From: Halanaerobiaceae bacterium ANBcell28
GTDB taxonomy: Bacteria > Bacillota > Halanaerobiia > Halanaerobiales > DTU029
Assembly (NCBI GenBank): GCA_037623315.1
Contig: JBBJJH010000001.1
Span: forward strand, 141,019-205,018
DNA length: 64,000 nucleotides
Reading direction: 5' to 3'
Part shown: positions 1 through 9,009 of the stretch, in pieces
How the letters are laid out: each line of letters opens with the position of its first letter
How positions within the stretch are numbered: the stretch's first letter is position 1
Made by a program: the position numbers and the translations under genes
The notes under the pieces: model-generated
Seen by the model: the letters and a program-made list of their open reading frames with translations, nothing else
Told to the model about the DNA's origin: nothing
Database searches by the model: none

Positions 1-254
1 GGTATTTTATTCTCCCCTTTTTCTTCTTGAAGCTCAAACTTCAATTTTATTTTTTGAGAATCCCAAGTTATAGAATCGCCTACAATATGACCAGAAAGCT
101 GTATCTCCTGATTATATATTGCTTCTCCTCGATAAAAAAGTTCTTCCACAGTAAGAAAATAACGTGAAAAACTATTTAATCCTGTAATTATTAGATATGA
201 AAATCCAATAGCTATAACTATCAGAGCTATTATAATTTTCTGCTTCTTATGCAT
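1..254 (-). CDS. ccmE: Cytochrome c maturation heme chaperone CcmE (partial, C-terminus beyond window)
   Basis: CcmE carries heme to apocytochromes c on the outer face of the inner membrane. The visible 84 residues show a short basic N-terminus, one membrane anchor (about residues 6-26), then YFLTVEEL and the start of the OB-fold beta barrel (QLSGHIVGDSITW), as in the family. The His that binds heme lies in the missing C-terminal part. The ATG at 254 follows an AGGGGG ribosome site. It lies downstream of nrfA on the same strand, which fits since NrfA needs five hemes attached. More maturation genes probably follow outside the window. The family call is firm from the anchor and barrel start. 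Confidence 0.88.
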   Translation of the reverse strand, partial: MHKKQKIIIALIVIAIGFSYLIITGLNSFSRYFLTVEELFYRGEAIYNQEIQLSGHIVGDSITWDSQKIKLKFELQEEKGENKI

Positions 255-440
255 AAGTATCCCCCTGTATTTTATCCCATAGCTAAGTACCACTAAAATC
301 CCTCTGATACTAAGAGATCCCTTTATAGAAGTTTATACCTTCCGAATGTTACTCTATAGTATACCACTTTCTAACAGTTTTAAACTCTAATAGTGTGATA
401 ATTTTAACAAAATGCCAAACTTATACAGATAATAGGGCAA

Positions 441-473
441 AATATAGGAGAGACTTCAAATCTCTCCTATATT
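441..473 (-). terminator. Hairpin after nrfA
   Basis: A perfect 13-bp inverted repeat (AATATAGGAGAGA, 7-base loop) lies just past the nrfA stop. The U-run is short, so it may end only part of the transcripts and let some read into ccmE. Confidence 0.6.
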
Positions 474-486
474 AAATAATATTGAA

Positions 487-1689
487 TTAATTATTCTCTA
501 ATATATCAAGACCTTCTTGGGTGATTTCAATTGCTTCATCCAGGAGTCGATGTGCCAGATCAAAATTATGAGATCCTGTACTATTTTCAGCAAAGATAAA
601 ATCCCAGCGAAGTTGTGCTCTTCTATGTATAGACCTTAATTCTTCAATTGTATCTTCATCTAATTGATCATTTTCTATTCCCTCCGCTAATCCTTCAACC
701 AATTCTACCAATAAACTGCTGGTTTCTACTTGTTTATCTTCTACTTCCTGCTGTAGGTCAAAGACCCATTCTTCTAATTCTTCTGTACTATCAAATTGAA
801 CTCCATGACATCCCATACAAGACTCCTCAGTAGTCTTAAGGGGGCTTGTCCACCAGTGAGATACGTATTCTTCCCCATTTTCATCTGTAAGTCTTGGCAT
901 ATGACATGAAGCACAGTCCATTCCTAATCTATGATGTACACTATTATGATACATTTCAAATTCTGGATGTTGAACCTTTAGTAAAGGCGTTCCTGTTCTT
1001 GGGTGTTCCCAATCTGCTATATCTCTATCGTCAAAATACTTCTCATAATCTTCTAGAGTAATACCTTCATCCCATGGCAATACAACAGCTTTTGTCTCTT
1101 GATTAAAATAATAATTTACATGACATTGGGCACAATTTTCAGTACCCCTTTCTAATTCAAAGTCAAGCTTCTCAAAGCCTAGTTCTGCATGAGGTACTGT
1201 TACATGAATTTCTCCTGGCTCATTACGGTGACAGCTATAACATGTTATCGGATATTCTGCCTGTTCACCCATCTCATCAAAATCCATAGCAAAAAGTGCT
1301 TCACCGTGTTCTTCATACATTCCTTCATAAGCAGCAGTTTTACAAGCTAGGCAGGAAGCACCTGGTTTTGGACGTCTGATGGCTAGCACATCTTCCAATG
1401 AATGTATATGACCTCTGGCTGAAAAGTATTCTTTAGCAAAACCAAATCCTTCGTAAAGAACTTCAATATCAGGATACTTTTCAATATAATCAATTTGCTG
1501 GTCTCCACCAAATTCAATCTGATCATCAGCTTCTTCAGAATTCCTCATATAAGAAGCATAAATAGCTGGATATTCATCACGCCAGTGATCAGGATCTAAA
1601 ATCGCCTCTGCTGTAGGTTCATCTCTAAAGATTACAAAAACCGCCACTAATACTATTAAAGCTAGAAAAACTACAAAAAATTTCTTCAA
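487..1689 (-). CDS. nrfA: Ammonia-forming cytochrome c552 nitrite reductase NrfA
   Basis: NrfA reduces nitrite to ammonium with six electrons in the periplasm. The 400-residue protein has an N-terminal hydrophobic segment (residues 3-21) that is a signal peptide or anchor. It carries the diagnostic CxxCK active-site heme motif CLACK (113-117) and four CxxCH motifs at 150, 186, 259 and 301. It is near the short end of the family. Usual partners are the quinol dehydrogenase NrfH, or NrfBCD; neither is adjacent. The gene 5' of it encodes an unrelated LysM protein, and downstream is ccmE. The electron donor is therefore unknown, unless the N-terminus stays uncleaved or nrfH lies elsewhere. The identification is very secure; the missing partner is an observation limited to this window. 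Confidence 0.97.
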   Translation of the reverse strand: MKKFFVVFLALIVLVAVFVIFRDEPTAEAILDPDHWRDEYPAIYASYMRNSEEADDQIEFGGDQQIDYIEKYPDIEVLYEGFGFAKEYFSARGHIHSLEDVLAIRRPKPGASCLACKTAAYEGMYEEHGEALFAMDFDEMGEQAEYPITCYSCHRNEPGEIHVTVPHAELGFEKLDFELERGTENCAQCHVNYYFNQETKAVVLPWDEGITLEDYEKYFDDRDIADWEHPRTGTPLLKVQHPEFEMYHNSVHHRLGMDCASCHMPRLTDENGEEYVSHWWTSPLKTTEESCMGCHGVQFDSTEELEEWVFDLQQEVEDKQVETSSLLVELVEGLAEGIENDQLDEDTIEELRSIHRRAQLRWDFIFAENSTGSHNFDLAHRLLDEAIEITQEGLDILENN

Positions 1690-1772
1690 CTTATTAATTA
1701 CCCCCTCTTTTAATTAATGTATCCCTATTAACTTACAATCACTACTTTAATTTTTCCTTCTCTTAAGCATTT

Positions 1773-2462
1773 TTATCTTAACTCTAACCTTATCTCATAC
1801 AATCTACTACCATCTTTAGCACTAATGTGAAAAACAGACAAGTAATTAGCCCTAGCTGGTATATAACTTTTGAAAATGTATTTACCCCATTCTGGGCCAC
1901 CAGTTGTTGCGGTAGTAAAACCTTCCATTAATACCTCACCAGTTTCTGTTTCAAATGCATAGTTTACCGTAGCTTCGAAAACCCTGGCAACACCTGTAAC
2001 ATAAACAAGTCCATTTTTCTGATAAAATTCTAATACCTTAATATTGTTGTTTTCTGCCACTAGTGATGGTAATAATATAATTTCATTAACCGTTAACTTA
2101 TTTGGATTTTCTAGCCTATTATAAGCTATAATATCATCCATAGTTAGCTTACTAGTCTGGCTTATTTCCCAGAGTGTATCACTAGATGTAGTAAGGTGAT
2201 AATTCAGGTCTTCATTGATACTAATAAGGACTTGATCACCAACTTGTAAACTCCGAGGATTTAAATTATAATTTAAACCTTTTAATCTATCCAGATCTAT
2301 TTTAAAAGTCTGAGAGATATTAAAAAAAGTATCACCAGCTCTTATTATGTATATAAACTGATTATTTTGTCTATCATAGTAGGTTCTACCTGGAACCCTG
2401 GCCTGTACAGAAACTGTAATAAAACAAAAAATTAGTATTAAAAAAATCACCCTTAATTTCAT
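1773..2462 (-). CDS. Secreted LysM-LysM-Gmad2 domain protein
   Basis: The 229-residue product has a signal peptide (about 1-21), then two LysM peptidoglycan-binding modules (about 36-82, starting IIRAGDTFFNISQ, and about 88-133, starting TSSDTLWEISQ). The C-terminal domain of about 90 residues has the pattern VYVTGVARVFEATVNYAFET and GGPEWGKY. This matches Gmad2, an immunoglobulin-like domain seen in spore-germination (GerM-type) and other wall proteins. It probably binds the wall or cortex; no catalytic residues are visible. The ATG follows a GAAAGAGTGA site. The domain calls rest on recognised patterns; the role in the spore or vegetative wall is inferred. Confidence 0.8.
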   Translation of the reverse strand: MKLRVIFLILIFCFITVSVQARVPGRTYYDRQNNQFIYIIRAGDTFFNISQTFKIDLDRLKGLNYNLNPRSLQVGDQVLISINEDLNYHLTTSSDTLWEISQTSKLTMDDIIAYNRLENPNKLTVNEIILLPSLVAENNNIKVLEFYQKNGLVYVTGVARVFEATVNYAFETETGEVLMEGFTTATTGGPEWGKYIFKSYIPARANYLSVFHISAKDGSRLYEIRLELR

Positions 2463-2499
2463 ACTTCATTCACTCTTTCTTTGTACGTTTAATTAGATT

Positions 2500-2770
2500 T
2501 TAGTGAGAATATATTGGAGTTGGATTTAACCAACCTTTACTTTTCCCATATTTAATAAGATTGTTTATATAATCTATTTCTTGCAATAACATATTTTGAA
2601 AAATTAATCTTAAAAGGTCATTAACTGTCATGGGCATATTGTTTGTACATCTCCATTTTTTCATTAGTATCATACTTTGATTTTAAAATATCCCAAAGAT
2701 TAAAAGCCTCTCGAACATCAATCATGGTATTCTTTTTCTTCGTCTTGTTAATTACTGTACTTAATCTCAT
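2500..2770 (-). pseudogene. Remnant of a DUF3231 protein (internal deletion and frameshift)
   Basis: From an ATG at 2770, preceded by AGGTG, 49 codons run to a TAA at 2621-2623. The peptide contains VREAFNLWDILKSKYDT, like the first helix of each repeat in the intact DUF3231 gene at 3841. Directly after the stop, in a shifted frame, comes DLLRLIFQNM and then INNLIKYGKSKGWLNPTP up to a TAA at 2500-2502. This matches the repeat end (YxxFIKYGKVKGW) of the intact gene. The middle of the domain is missing. This looks like a decayed paralogue that kept both ends of one repeat. It could still express the 49-residue front piece. Confidence 0.75.
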
Positions 2771-2871
2771 AATTTCACCTCATAGATATTATTTCCAATA
2801 AAATTATTATTAATCTAATTTTAATTTACAAATTATGGTTGTTAATTCTTATGCAAAATTCTATGTATTAA

Positions 2872-2925
2872 AAAAAGGTTTATAAGTGAACTTATAATTC
2901 ACCTACAACCTTTTTAAAGAAAATT
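2872..2925 (-). terminator. Hairpin after the methyltransferase gene
   Basis: AAAAAGGTT and AACCTTTTT flank an imperfect inner stem (GTGAA/TTCAC) between the methyltransferase stop and the DUF3231 remnant. The A and T tails would let it work in both directions. Confidence 0.5.
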
Positions 2926-2952
2926 TTCAAATATAAATATATCTTAAAGTTC

Positions 2953-3681
2953 TTATTGACTATTGGGCTTCTCGGCAACAACAATCAATGGAAATGAAGT
3001 AATGGGATCATATGCATCCTTTTTAAAACTTCCATAAAATTTAATATTTACAAAAGCAGACTCCTGTAATAAAGATAGCAACTCCTTTGATTTTATGGGA
3101 TGAAGCAGTACCTGGTTTTCCATTTCCTGATTATCAACTTTTAATATTGTCTTAAACTCTATCTTATGTTTTTTAGGTAAATAATCATAATATCTTTCAA
3201 ATACTAAATCTACCTCTTCATTTTCTATAGTGGGTAAACTTTTAACTTCTTTAGCTAAAACACGATCATAATTAACTATTTGAAGCAAAAGTTTTCCTCC
3301 TTCTTTCAAACTATTTTTAGCTAGCTGCAGAAAATTATGTATTTCTTGATTATCCTGAAGATGAACCAGTGAATTTCCTATGCAAAATATCAAGTCAAAT
3401 TTCTTTTCTATTTCTTCAATATTCAGCATATTTAAATGATATGCATCTATTTCATTTTCTTTTGCTTTCAAATTTTCAATCATCTTTTGATCTAAATCTA
3501 CTGCAGTAATATTATATCCAGTAGAATTTAAGGCAACTGAATAACCGCCACTACCACAGGCAAGATCCAGTATCTGCTTTGGAGGTTCTCCAGCAAGCTC
3601 TTTTACTAAATCTAATTTTGCTTTCTTTACCGGAAAAATATAGTCGTAATATCTGGCTATTTCTGTATAGAACTTTGACAT
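2953..3681 (-). CDS. Class I SAM-dependent methyltransferase
   Basis: The 242-residue protein has the Rossmann methyltransferase motif I ILDLACGSGGYS at about 40-51, an acidic end of strand 2 (AVDLD), and a motif IV region FDLIFCIGNSLVHL. It resembles the many small-molecule or ubiE-like methyltransferases annotated only by fold; the substrate cannot be told. The start is the ATG at 3681: the GTG three codons earlier sits inside the GAGGTG ribosome site and is rejected. The gene stands alone, divergent from the DUF3231 gene, with no pathway partners. Confidence 0.88.
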   Translation of the reverse strand: MSKFYTEIARYYDYIFPVKKAKLDLVKELAGEPPKQILDLACGSGGYSVALNSTGYNITAVDLDQKMIENLKAKENEIDAYHLNMLNIEEIEKKFDLIFCIGNSLVHLQDNQEIHNFLQLAKNSLKEGGKLLLQIVNYDRVLAKEVKSLPTIENEEVDLVFERYYDYLPKKHKIEFKTILKVDNQEMENQVLLHPIKSKELLSLLQESAFVNIKFYGSFKKDAYDPITSFPLIVVAEKPNSQ

Positions 3682-3840
3682 TTTTTTCACCTCATTTTAA
3701 TAATTAAATTTAAATATCCCTTCTTTTATCTTATCACATAGAAGGGGTAATAAAAACATTCTCTAAAAATTTTTATAAAGTTAATATCAATTAGAATATA
3801 AATCTTTTTTTAACAAAAAATAATCATAGGTGGTGATGAA

Positions 3841-4836
3841 ATGAAAGTTACTGAGATACTTAATACCAATAAATTATTTAAAAAAAGCATTACTAATACA
3901 GAAGAAATCTCAATATCTGAATCCTATAATATATTTGATGCCCTGCGAAGCAGATATATAAGTTTGGAAACTAACCAAATTTTTATAAATTTTATTCATG
4001 ATCGTGAATTTGATATATTTATAAAAAACATCATAAGAAAATATAAAAGCCAAATTAAAATCCTTGAAAATTTATGTGAAAAATTTAATATTCCGGCTCC
4101 TTCAAAGCCTCCAGCAGATTTTAAAACCTCTGCACAAATAGGTGCAATAAATGATAAAATTATATTTAGGAGGGTTCATCAAGATTTAATAGCAGAACTA
4201 TATTCCCTGGCGAAAACCATAACTACTACTATAACTAATGATAATTTAAGAGATCAATTTAATGAATTTACTAACAGCCATCTTGATGACTATGATTCAT
4301 TCCAAAAATTTGGTAAAGTAAAAGGATGGGCCGATATTGTCCCTTCCTATAATAACCACAAACCTACAAAAAAAGAAAACTTAGCAGTCAGTGAAGCAGC
4401 TCATTTGTGGGACATAATCGCTTTGCGCTATCACCAATTACAAATGACTTCTATATTTTTAGAATTTGTACATGACGAAGAATTTCGACTTATCATTAAA
4501 AAAGGAAAATCAACACTTCATAACCAGATTAAGACTATTGAAGAAAAATTAAAAAAAGAAGAAATCCCTCTGCCTGAAAAGCCATTAGCCCATCAAAAAA
4601 CAACTATGGATCCTGAAAGCATAAATGATGCTTTTATATTTATGACTATTTCAGATGGAATTCGTCGTGCTATACATTTGCATATCAGGTCTATAATAGA
4701 GACAGTAAAGGATGATAATTCACGATCTTTTTATAAAAATTTATATACTGAAGAAATAAGTATATATAGCAACTTTATAAAATATGGTAAAGTAAAAGGG
4801 TGGATCCAGTCTCCCCCTAAATATATGACATTTTAA
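3841..4836 (+). CDS. DUF3231 family protein, two tandem repeats
   Basis: The 331-residue protein is two copies of one all-helical unit of about 160 residues (about 24-165 and 176-331). Each starts with an (S/A)xxxFDALRSRY or HLWDIIALRYH helix, has (I/V)HDxEF, then an IPxPxKP turn, and ends in KxGKVKGW near an aromatic Pro-Pro tail. DUF3231 is widespread in spore-forming Firmicutes and is often expressed during sporulation; its biochemistry is not established. The ATG follows GGTGGTGA. It has no signal peptide. It lies divergent from the methyltransferase, with a dead single-unit relative 1 kb away. A spore role is an inference from family distribution. Confidence 0.85.
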   Translation: MKVTEILNTNKLFKKSITNTEEISISESYNIFDALRSRYISLETNQIFINFIHDREFDIFIKNIIRKYKSQIKILENLCEKFNIPAPSKPPADFKTSAQIGAINDKIIFRRVHQDLIAELYSLAKTITTTITNDNLRDQFNEFTNSHLDDYDSFQKFGKVKGWADIVPSYNNHKPTKKENLAVSEAAHLWDIIALRYHQLQMTSIFLEFVHDEEFRLIIKKGKSTLHNQIKTIEEKLKKEEIPLPEKPLAHQKTTMDPESINDAFIFMTISDGIRRAIHLHIRSIIETVKDDNSRSFYKNLYTEEISIYSNFIKYGKVKGWIQSPPKYMTF

Positions 4837-4963
4837 CTTTTAATCTACTCTAAGCTTTTTTTGGCCATCTCTTTATACTCATCCAGCCCTGACCTAATTG
4901 CAAATTCTGCAATATAAAGTGCTGAGCTAGCACTATATTAAGTATATATCTCCCATACAAGAA

Positions 4964-4995
4964 CCCCCCCTACTTTAATAAAGCAGGGGTTTAGG
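4964..4995 (-). terminator. C-rich hairpin after the SLH/BsuPI gene
   Basis: Read on the minus strand, an AACCCC-TGCTTT arm pairs with AAAGTAGGGG just beyond the stop at 5006. It ends with a short GTTCTT tail. It sits between convergent genes. Confidence 0.45.
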
Positions 4996-5005
4996 CTTTT
5001 ATCTA

Positions 5006-6569
5006 TTATATTGTCCATTGATTGTGGATAATCCCGACTAATTTCCATTTTCCCCTGTATTCTTCAAAAACCAGGCGCAGACTTCTCCAGTCCATTCCGT
5101 CAAAATCAGGATCAAATCCAGAAAAATAATATTCTACTACTATTGGTTTATCGTAAACATCAAATTGATTTTCAAGCATATTTCCACTACTTAATACCTC
5201 ATTATATCCAATTTCCTCAGCATCAATAAAGTCTGCAGAATAAATAAATTCATCATAGTATTCTTTAGGGGTTAACTTTATTTCATTTCCTTTACCATCA
5301 TAATAGCCCCATAGGTAACGATTTTGATCTTCAAAGAAATTTGCTACTTCTTCTTTTGAAAAAACAATATCCCGCTCTATATTAACATAGGTGTAAGGGG
5401 TAAATCTTAGACCTTTTTCTGGATGAACATATTCTGCAATTCTTTCGAAATCTTTATTGTGTATAGCTTTAATTACTTTATCTGCAGTATTTTCAATAAT
5501 TTCTTTAGCATATTCATCTTTAATAATTCCTTCTTCACTTAATTTATAATCTAATAAAATATTGTCTCCCTCAAAATATTCTTGCACAACATTTTCTTCA
5601 CTAATATCATAAAAATTCTTTTTGCTTTCCACCAGCTCAAATTCTAATATGCTTTTCAATTGACTGTCTGCAATTTCTTTATCTTCATCTGCTATTGTAA
5701 TAATCTCTATTTCAGCATAATATTTTCCTGGACTTACTAATTTACCATCTTTGTCTTTCATATCCCACTCATACTGCCAGCTCAAAGATTCACCAGCTTC
5801 AATACTTTTAAATACTAGTGCCATTGTAAAAAACTTGCCTTCAGAGTAGCGATATACTTCTTGATCCTCTTTATCTCTTACAATTATTTCAAACTGTTGT
5901 CCTGATCCAAATTGAAGATCCTTTTTTTTCAGAATGGTGATTTATTAACTCAAAATCAAATACAAGTTTATCTTCTTCTATTTGGTATTTTCCTATTGTT
6001 TCAAAACTAGCACTTTCTAAAAGTCCTTCTTCTACTTTATTGGATTGATATCTCAGTTCATTTTCTATAGCTTTTTTAGTATTATTAATCATAACAGCCA
6101 GTTCCCCATAAGTAACTTCATCCTTAGGAGCAAATACACCAGGAGCCTTACCCTTAGCTATCTCAGTCATATAAGCTACTGTAGAAGCATGCCTATATTT
6201 TTGATCTATTTCTTCTGTGTCTGAATATATTAACATCCTAATCACAGGAACTGTTTCTAAATCACGCCCTACTTGATCTGCCCATATTTTGCTCAGCTCA
6301 TAGACAATAGCTTCTCTGCTAACTGCTTCAGGAACACCTTGATATTCTCTACCCAATACTTCCCCGACAAGATACTGAAAGTCTTCTATCTTGATACTGT
6401 CATTAAGATTTCTATTTTTAAAGATTGCTCCCACTTTATCATTTCTAGATAACTGCAATACATCTGTTTCGGCCCAGTGATTATTTGAAGCTTCTGTAAA
6501 TATTGGTAATAAGAAAACTGCTACTAAAGCTCCTACAATTAAAACATTTCTAAGTATCTTCTTTTTCAT
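5006..6569 (-). pseudogene. SLH-like/BsuPI/NTF2-like surface protein split by a one-base frameshift
   Basis: Two open frames belong to one gene. The first part (6569 to 5889) gives a signal peptide (about 1-27), an SLH-like anchoring region (NHWAETDVLQL, then YMTEIAKGKAPGVFAPKDEVT), and the first strand of a BsuPI domain (KLVFDFELINHHSEKK). The A8 run at 5922-5929 then puts it out of frame. Reading with seven A continues EKKDLQFGSGQQFEIIV and SLSWQYEWDMKDKDGK, PGKYYAEI, the rest of a BsuPI (intracellular proteinase inhibitor-type) fold. A C-terminal region of about 160 residues follows (DKVIKAIHNKDFERIAEYVHP to KWKLVGIIHNQW), which resembles NTF2-like domains. The repaired product would have 520 residues. 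A sequencing error, a phase switch or transcript slippage could each explain it. Confidence 0.8.
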
Positions 6570-6773
6570 ATTATCACGTCTTTCTATTATTTTTGTTTGC
6601 TTTCATATATTTAGACGATGATATTAATGTTTTGTTCCATTTTTATTAATATTTTTTCGCATATATATTCTATATCATATTATTTAGTGACCACAGAGTA
6701 GATAATGACGCCAATATATGCCATTCTAGGTCCCTGCTACATCAGCAAGTTCCGAGGCATCCATAATACCTAC

Positions 6774-6800
6774 AAAAGCTATGGGTTTACCCATAGCTTA
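6774..6800 (-). terminator. Terminator of the BCCT transporter gene
   Basis: A perfect stem AAGCTATGGG/CCCATAGCTT with a 4-base loop is followed on the minus strand by TTTTG, about 50 bases past the BCCT stop codon. Confidence 0.75.
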
Positions 6801-6847
6801 TAGTTAGTTAATTAAATATTATATTTGTTTTAATCTAGTTCTTTATA

Positions 6848-8500
6848 TCATGCAACTCCATCTTCATCAATCTGTACATCAAATGTTTCAATCATTTTCT
6901 CAAAATGTTCATTATCTTTTATATTTTTCTGCCTTTTATATGACTTTCGAATACTTCCCACTAGCAAAATACCCATTATTATCAAAATTATTGCAAAGGG
7001 TAAACCTGTACTAATAACAGCTGTTTGAAGTGCCAACAATGCCTCTTCCCCACCTATTAAAAGAAGGATGATTGCTATAAGACCTTCCATGCATGCCCAA
7101 AAAACACGTTGTGGTACAGGCGAATTTAGTTTTCCTCCTGAAGTAATATTGTCAACAACTAAAGAACCTGAATCACTGGATGTCACAAAGAATGATATAA
7201 CCAGGATTGTTCCTAAGACTGATAAAGCTATACGCAAAACTCCCTGTAAAAAAGCTATATCCAGATATTGAATCAACTCAAAGAGAGCAACAGGCAAATT
7301 GTTTTCTACTGTGGCAAATAGTTGCCCGTTAAATAATTGGTTTATATGAATGGCAGTTCCACCAAAAACAGATAACCAGACAAAAGATAACAATGATGGA
7401 ACAAGTAATACAGCTGTTACAAACTCTCTAATTGTTCTACCTTTTGAAATACGGGCAATAAACATACCTACAAATGGTGACCAGGAGATCCACCATGCAA
7501 GATAAAATACTGACCAATCACCCTGCCATGAACTATCACTTAGAGAGATAAAAAAGGAAGATTTCAAGAAATCATTTAAATATAATCCTAAAGAATTGCT
7601 GAATGTTTTAAGAATAAATACAGTTGGACCTAAAATAAGTATTGCTATCATAAAAATCAATACCAATTTAATATTCATTTTAGACAAAAACTTTACACCT
7701 TTATCAATACCAGAAACCACACTCAATGTTGCAATGGCTGTAATGGCTATTATTAAAAATACCTGTGTCATTACGCTTATATTAATTCCAAATAAATAAT
7801 TCAAACCACTGTTAATCTGCTGTACACCTAGACCCAAAGAGGTAGCCAGTCCAAACAAACAGGCAACCACAGCTAAAATATCAATGGCATCTCCCCATAA
7901 ACCAAATGTTTTTTCTTTCAAGACTGGATAAAATACCGAACGTAAAGATAGGGGTAAGCCCTTATTATATGCAAAAAAGGCTAAAGCCAGTGAGATAAGT
8001 GCATATATAGCCCAGGGATGAAATCCCCAGTGAAAAAAGGTAGTGGCCAATGCCTGATTCACTGTATTTGGATCTGAAAAAATAGGTGGTATAAACTCTG
8101 CATGATACAGAGGCTCTCCAACTGCCCAAAACATTAGTCCAATACCCATACCTGCTGATATCAACATTGAATACCAGGCAAAATTACTAAATTCAGGATC
8201 TGCTTCTAATCCACCAATACGCACAGAACCTAATCTTGAGAAAGCTAAATACAAAGTTATAAGAATAAATAAACTACTTGATAATATGAAAAGCCAATCA
8301 AAATTACTAACAATAGAATTATTAAGTAGTGCAAAAATTTCATTAGCTTGTTCTAAATCAAAAAATGCGAAAGCAGAAAATAATAAGACAATAATTCCAG
8401 CTCCAAGTGAAACCACTGGATTCATATCCAACCCCCATTTTGTAAAATTCCTACTATGAAGTTTCTCTTCCATAATTGTTTGTGTCATTTTTTTGTTCAT
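6848..8500 (-). CDS. BCCT family betaine/choline/carnitine-type transporter
   Basis: This carrier would bring in glycine betaine or related quaternary amines, usually with sodium, to balance external salt. The 550-residue protein has twelve expected membrane segments, the substrate-site stretch AGMGIGLMFWAVGEP, and the BCCT signature WWISWSPFVGMFIARISKG. The Gly in GMGIG fits sodium-coupled betaine carriers, but the substrate is not proven. The ATG at 8500 is chosen since AAGGAG lies just upstream; an earlier in-frame ATG at 8551 lacks a ribosome site and lies next to a terminator-like hairpin. The C-terminal tail is short and acidic. The gene is single, with its own leader and terminator. 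Confidence 0.93.
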   Translation of the reverse strand: MNKKMTQTIMEEKLHSRNFTKWGLDMNPVVSLGAGIIVLLFSAFAFFDLEQANEIFALLNNSIVSNFDWLFILSSSLFILITLYLAFSRLGSVRIGGLEADPEFSNFAWYSMLISAGMGIGLMFWAVGEPLYHAEFIPPIFSDPNTVNQALATTFFHWGFHPWAIYALISLALAFFAYNKGLPLSLRSVFYPVLKEKTFGLWGDAIDILAVVACLFGLATSLGLGVQQINSGLNYLFGINISVMTQVFLIIAITAIATLSVVSGIDKGVKFLSKMNIKLVLIFMIAILILGPTVFILKTFSNSLGLYLNDFLKSSFFISLSDSSWQGDWSVFYLAWWISWSPFVGMFIARISKGRTIREFVTAVLLVPSLLSFVWLSVFGGTAIHINQLFNGQLFATVENNLPVALFELIQYLDIAFLQGVLRIALSVLGTILVISFFVTSSDSGSLVVDNITSGGKLNSPVPQRVFWACMEGLIAIILLLIGGEEALLALQTAVISTGLPFAIILIIMGILLVGSIRKSYKRQKNIKDNEHFEKMIETFDVQIDEDGVA

Positions 8501-8552
8501 AGTTAAACTCCTTCCATCTACTTGAATTTCAATACTAATTTTTAGCATCAAA

Positions 8553-8591
8553 AAAGCACTCTAGCTCTACTTAATAGAGTTAGAGTGCTTA
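8553..8591 (-). promoter_or_regulatory. Attenuator-like hairpin in the BCCT leader
   Basis: On the minus strand, AAGCACTCTA(A)CTCTA pairs with TAGAGCTAGAGTGCTT around a short loop, followed at once by TTTTTTG. The gene starts about 50 bases later, so a full intrinsic terminator stands between the likely promoter and the gene. The leader upstream (about 8592-8660) holds a TCTC-GAAAAGGT-GAGA stem and a purine-rich stretch. It does not match a riboswitch class I know. It could also end a short leader RNA. Confidence 0.6.
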
Positions 8592-8950
8592 AGTTTCTTC
8601 CCTTTCATCTCACCTTTTCGAGAATTAAACGAAGAATTACTTTATATCATAATAAATATAATATAGTACATTGCCCGTAGGACCTATACAAACCTCAGTT
8701 CTAAACTATAATTTTTCACTTATTATTTCTCTTTACTATAGGTAGCTTTACTATAATCTATTCCAAGCTTATAAAATATTAGAAACTATAGCCTAAGATT
8801 ATAAACCCAAGCCAAATTACTTTAATAAGATACTTTATTATTTATTTACTTTTAAGACACGTTTTCTATCTTATCATATAAACTAATGCATCTCAAGCAT
8901 CTTTAAGCTATTCCATAAATTACATTAATATTTTAATTAGCTAAAATATT

Positions 8951-8991
8951 TTGACAATATAGCTAAATTATTATATAATTATAGCTATATT
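8951..8991 (+). promoter_or_regulatory. Promoter with palindromic operator for the Phd-Uma2 gene
   Basis: TTGACA (8951-8956), a 17-base spacer and TATAAT (8974-8979) form a near-perfect vegetative promoter. A perfect 10-bp inverted repeat, AATATAGCTA (8956-8965) and TAGCTATATT (8982-8991), brackets the spacer and -10. This is the layout expected for autorepression by the N-terminal Phd/YefM-like DNA-binding domain of the next gene. Confidence 0.75.
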
Positions 8992-9009
8992 ATAGAAAGT
9001 GGTGATATA

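Noticed and set aside
4850-4935. Minus-strand stretch reading ALYIAEFAIRSGLDEYKEMAKKSLE before a stop
   Set aside because: Looks like the end of a decayed gene, but it has no start and no family I can name, so I do not list it as a feature.
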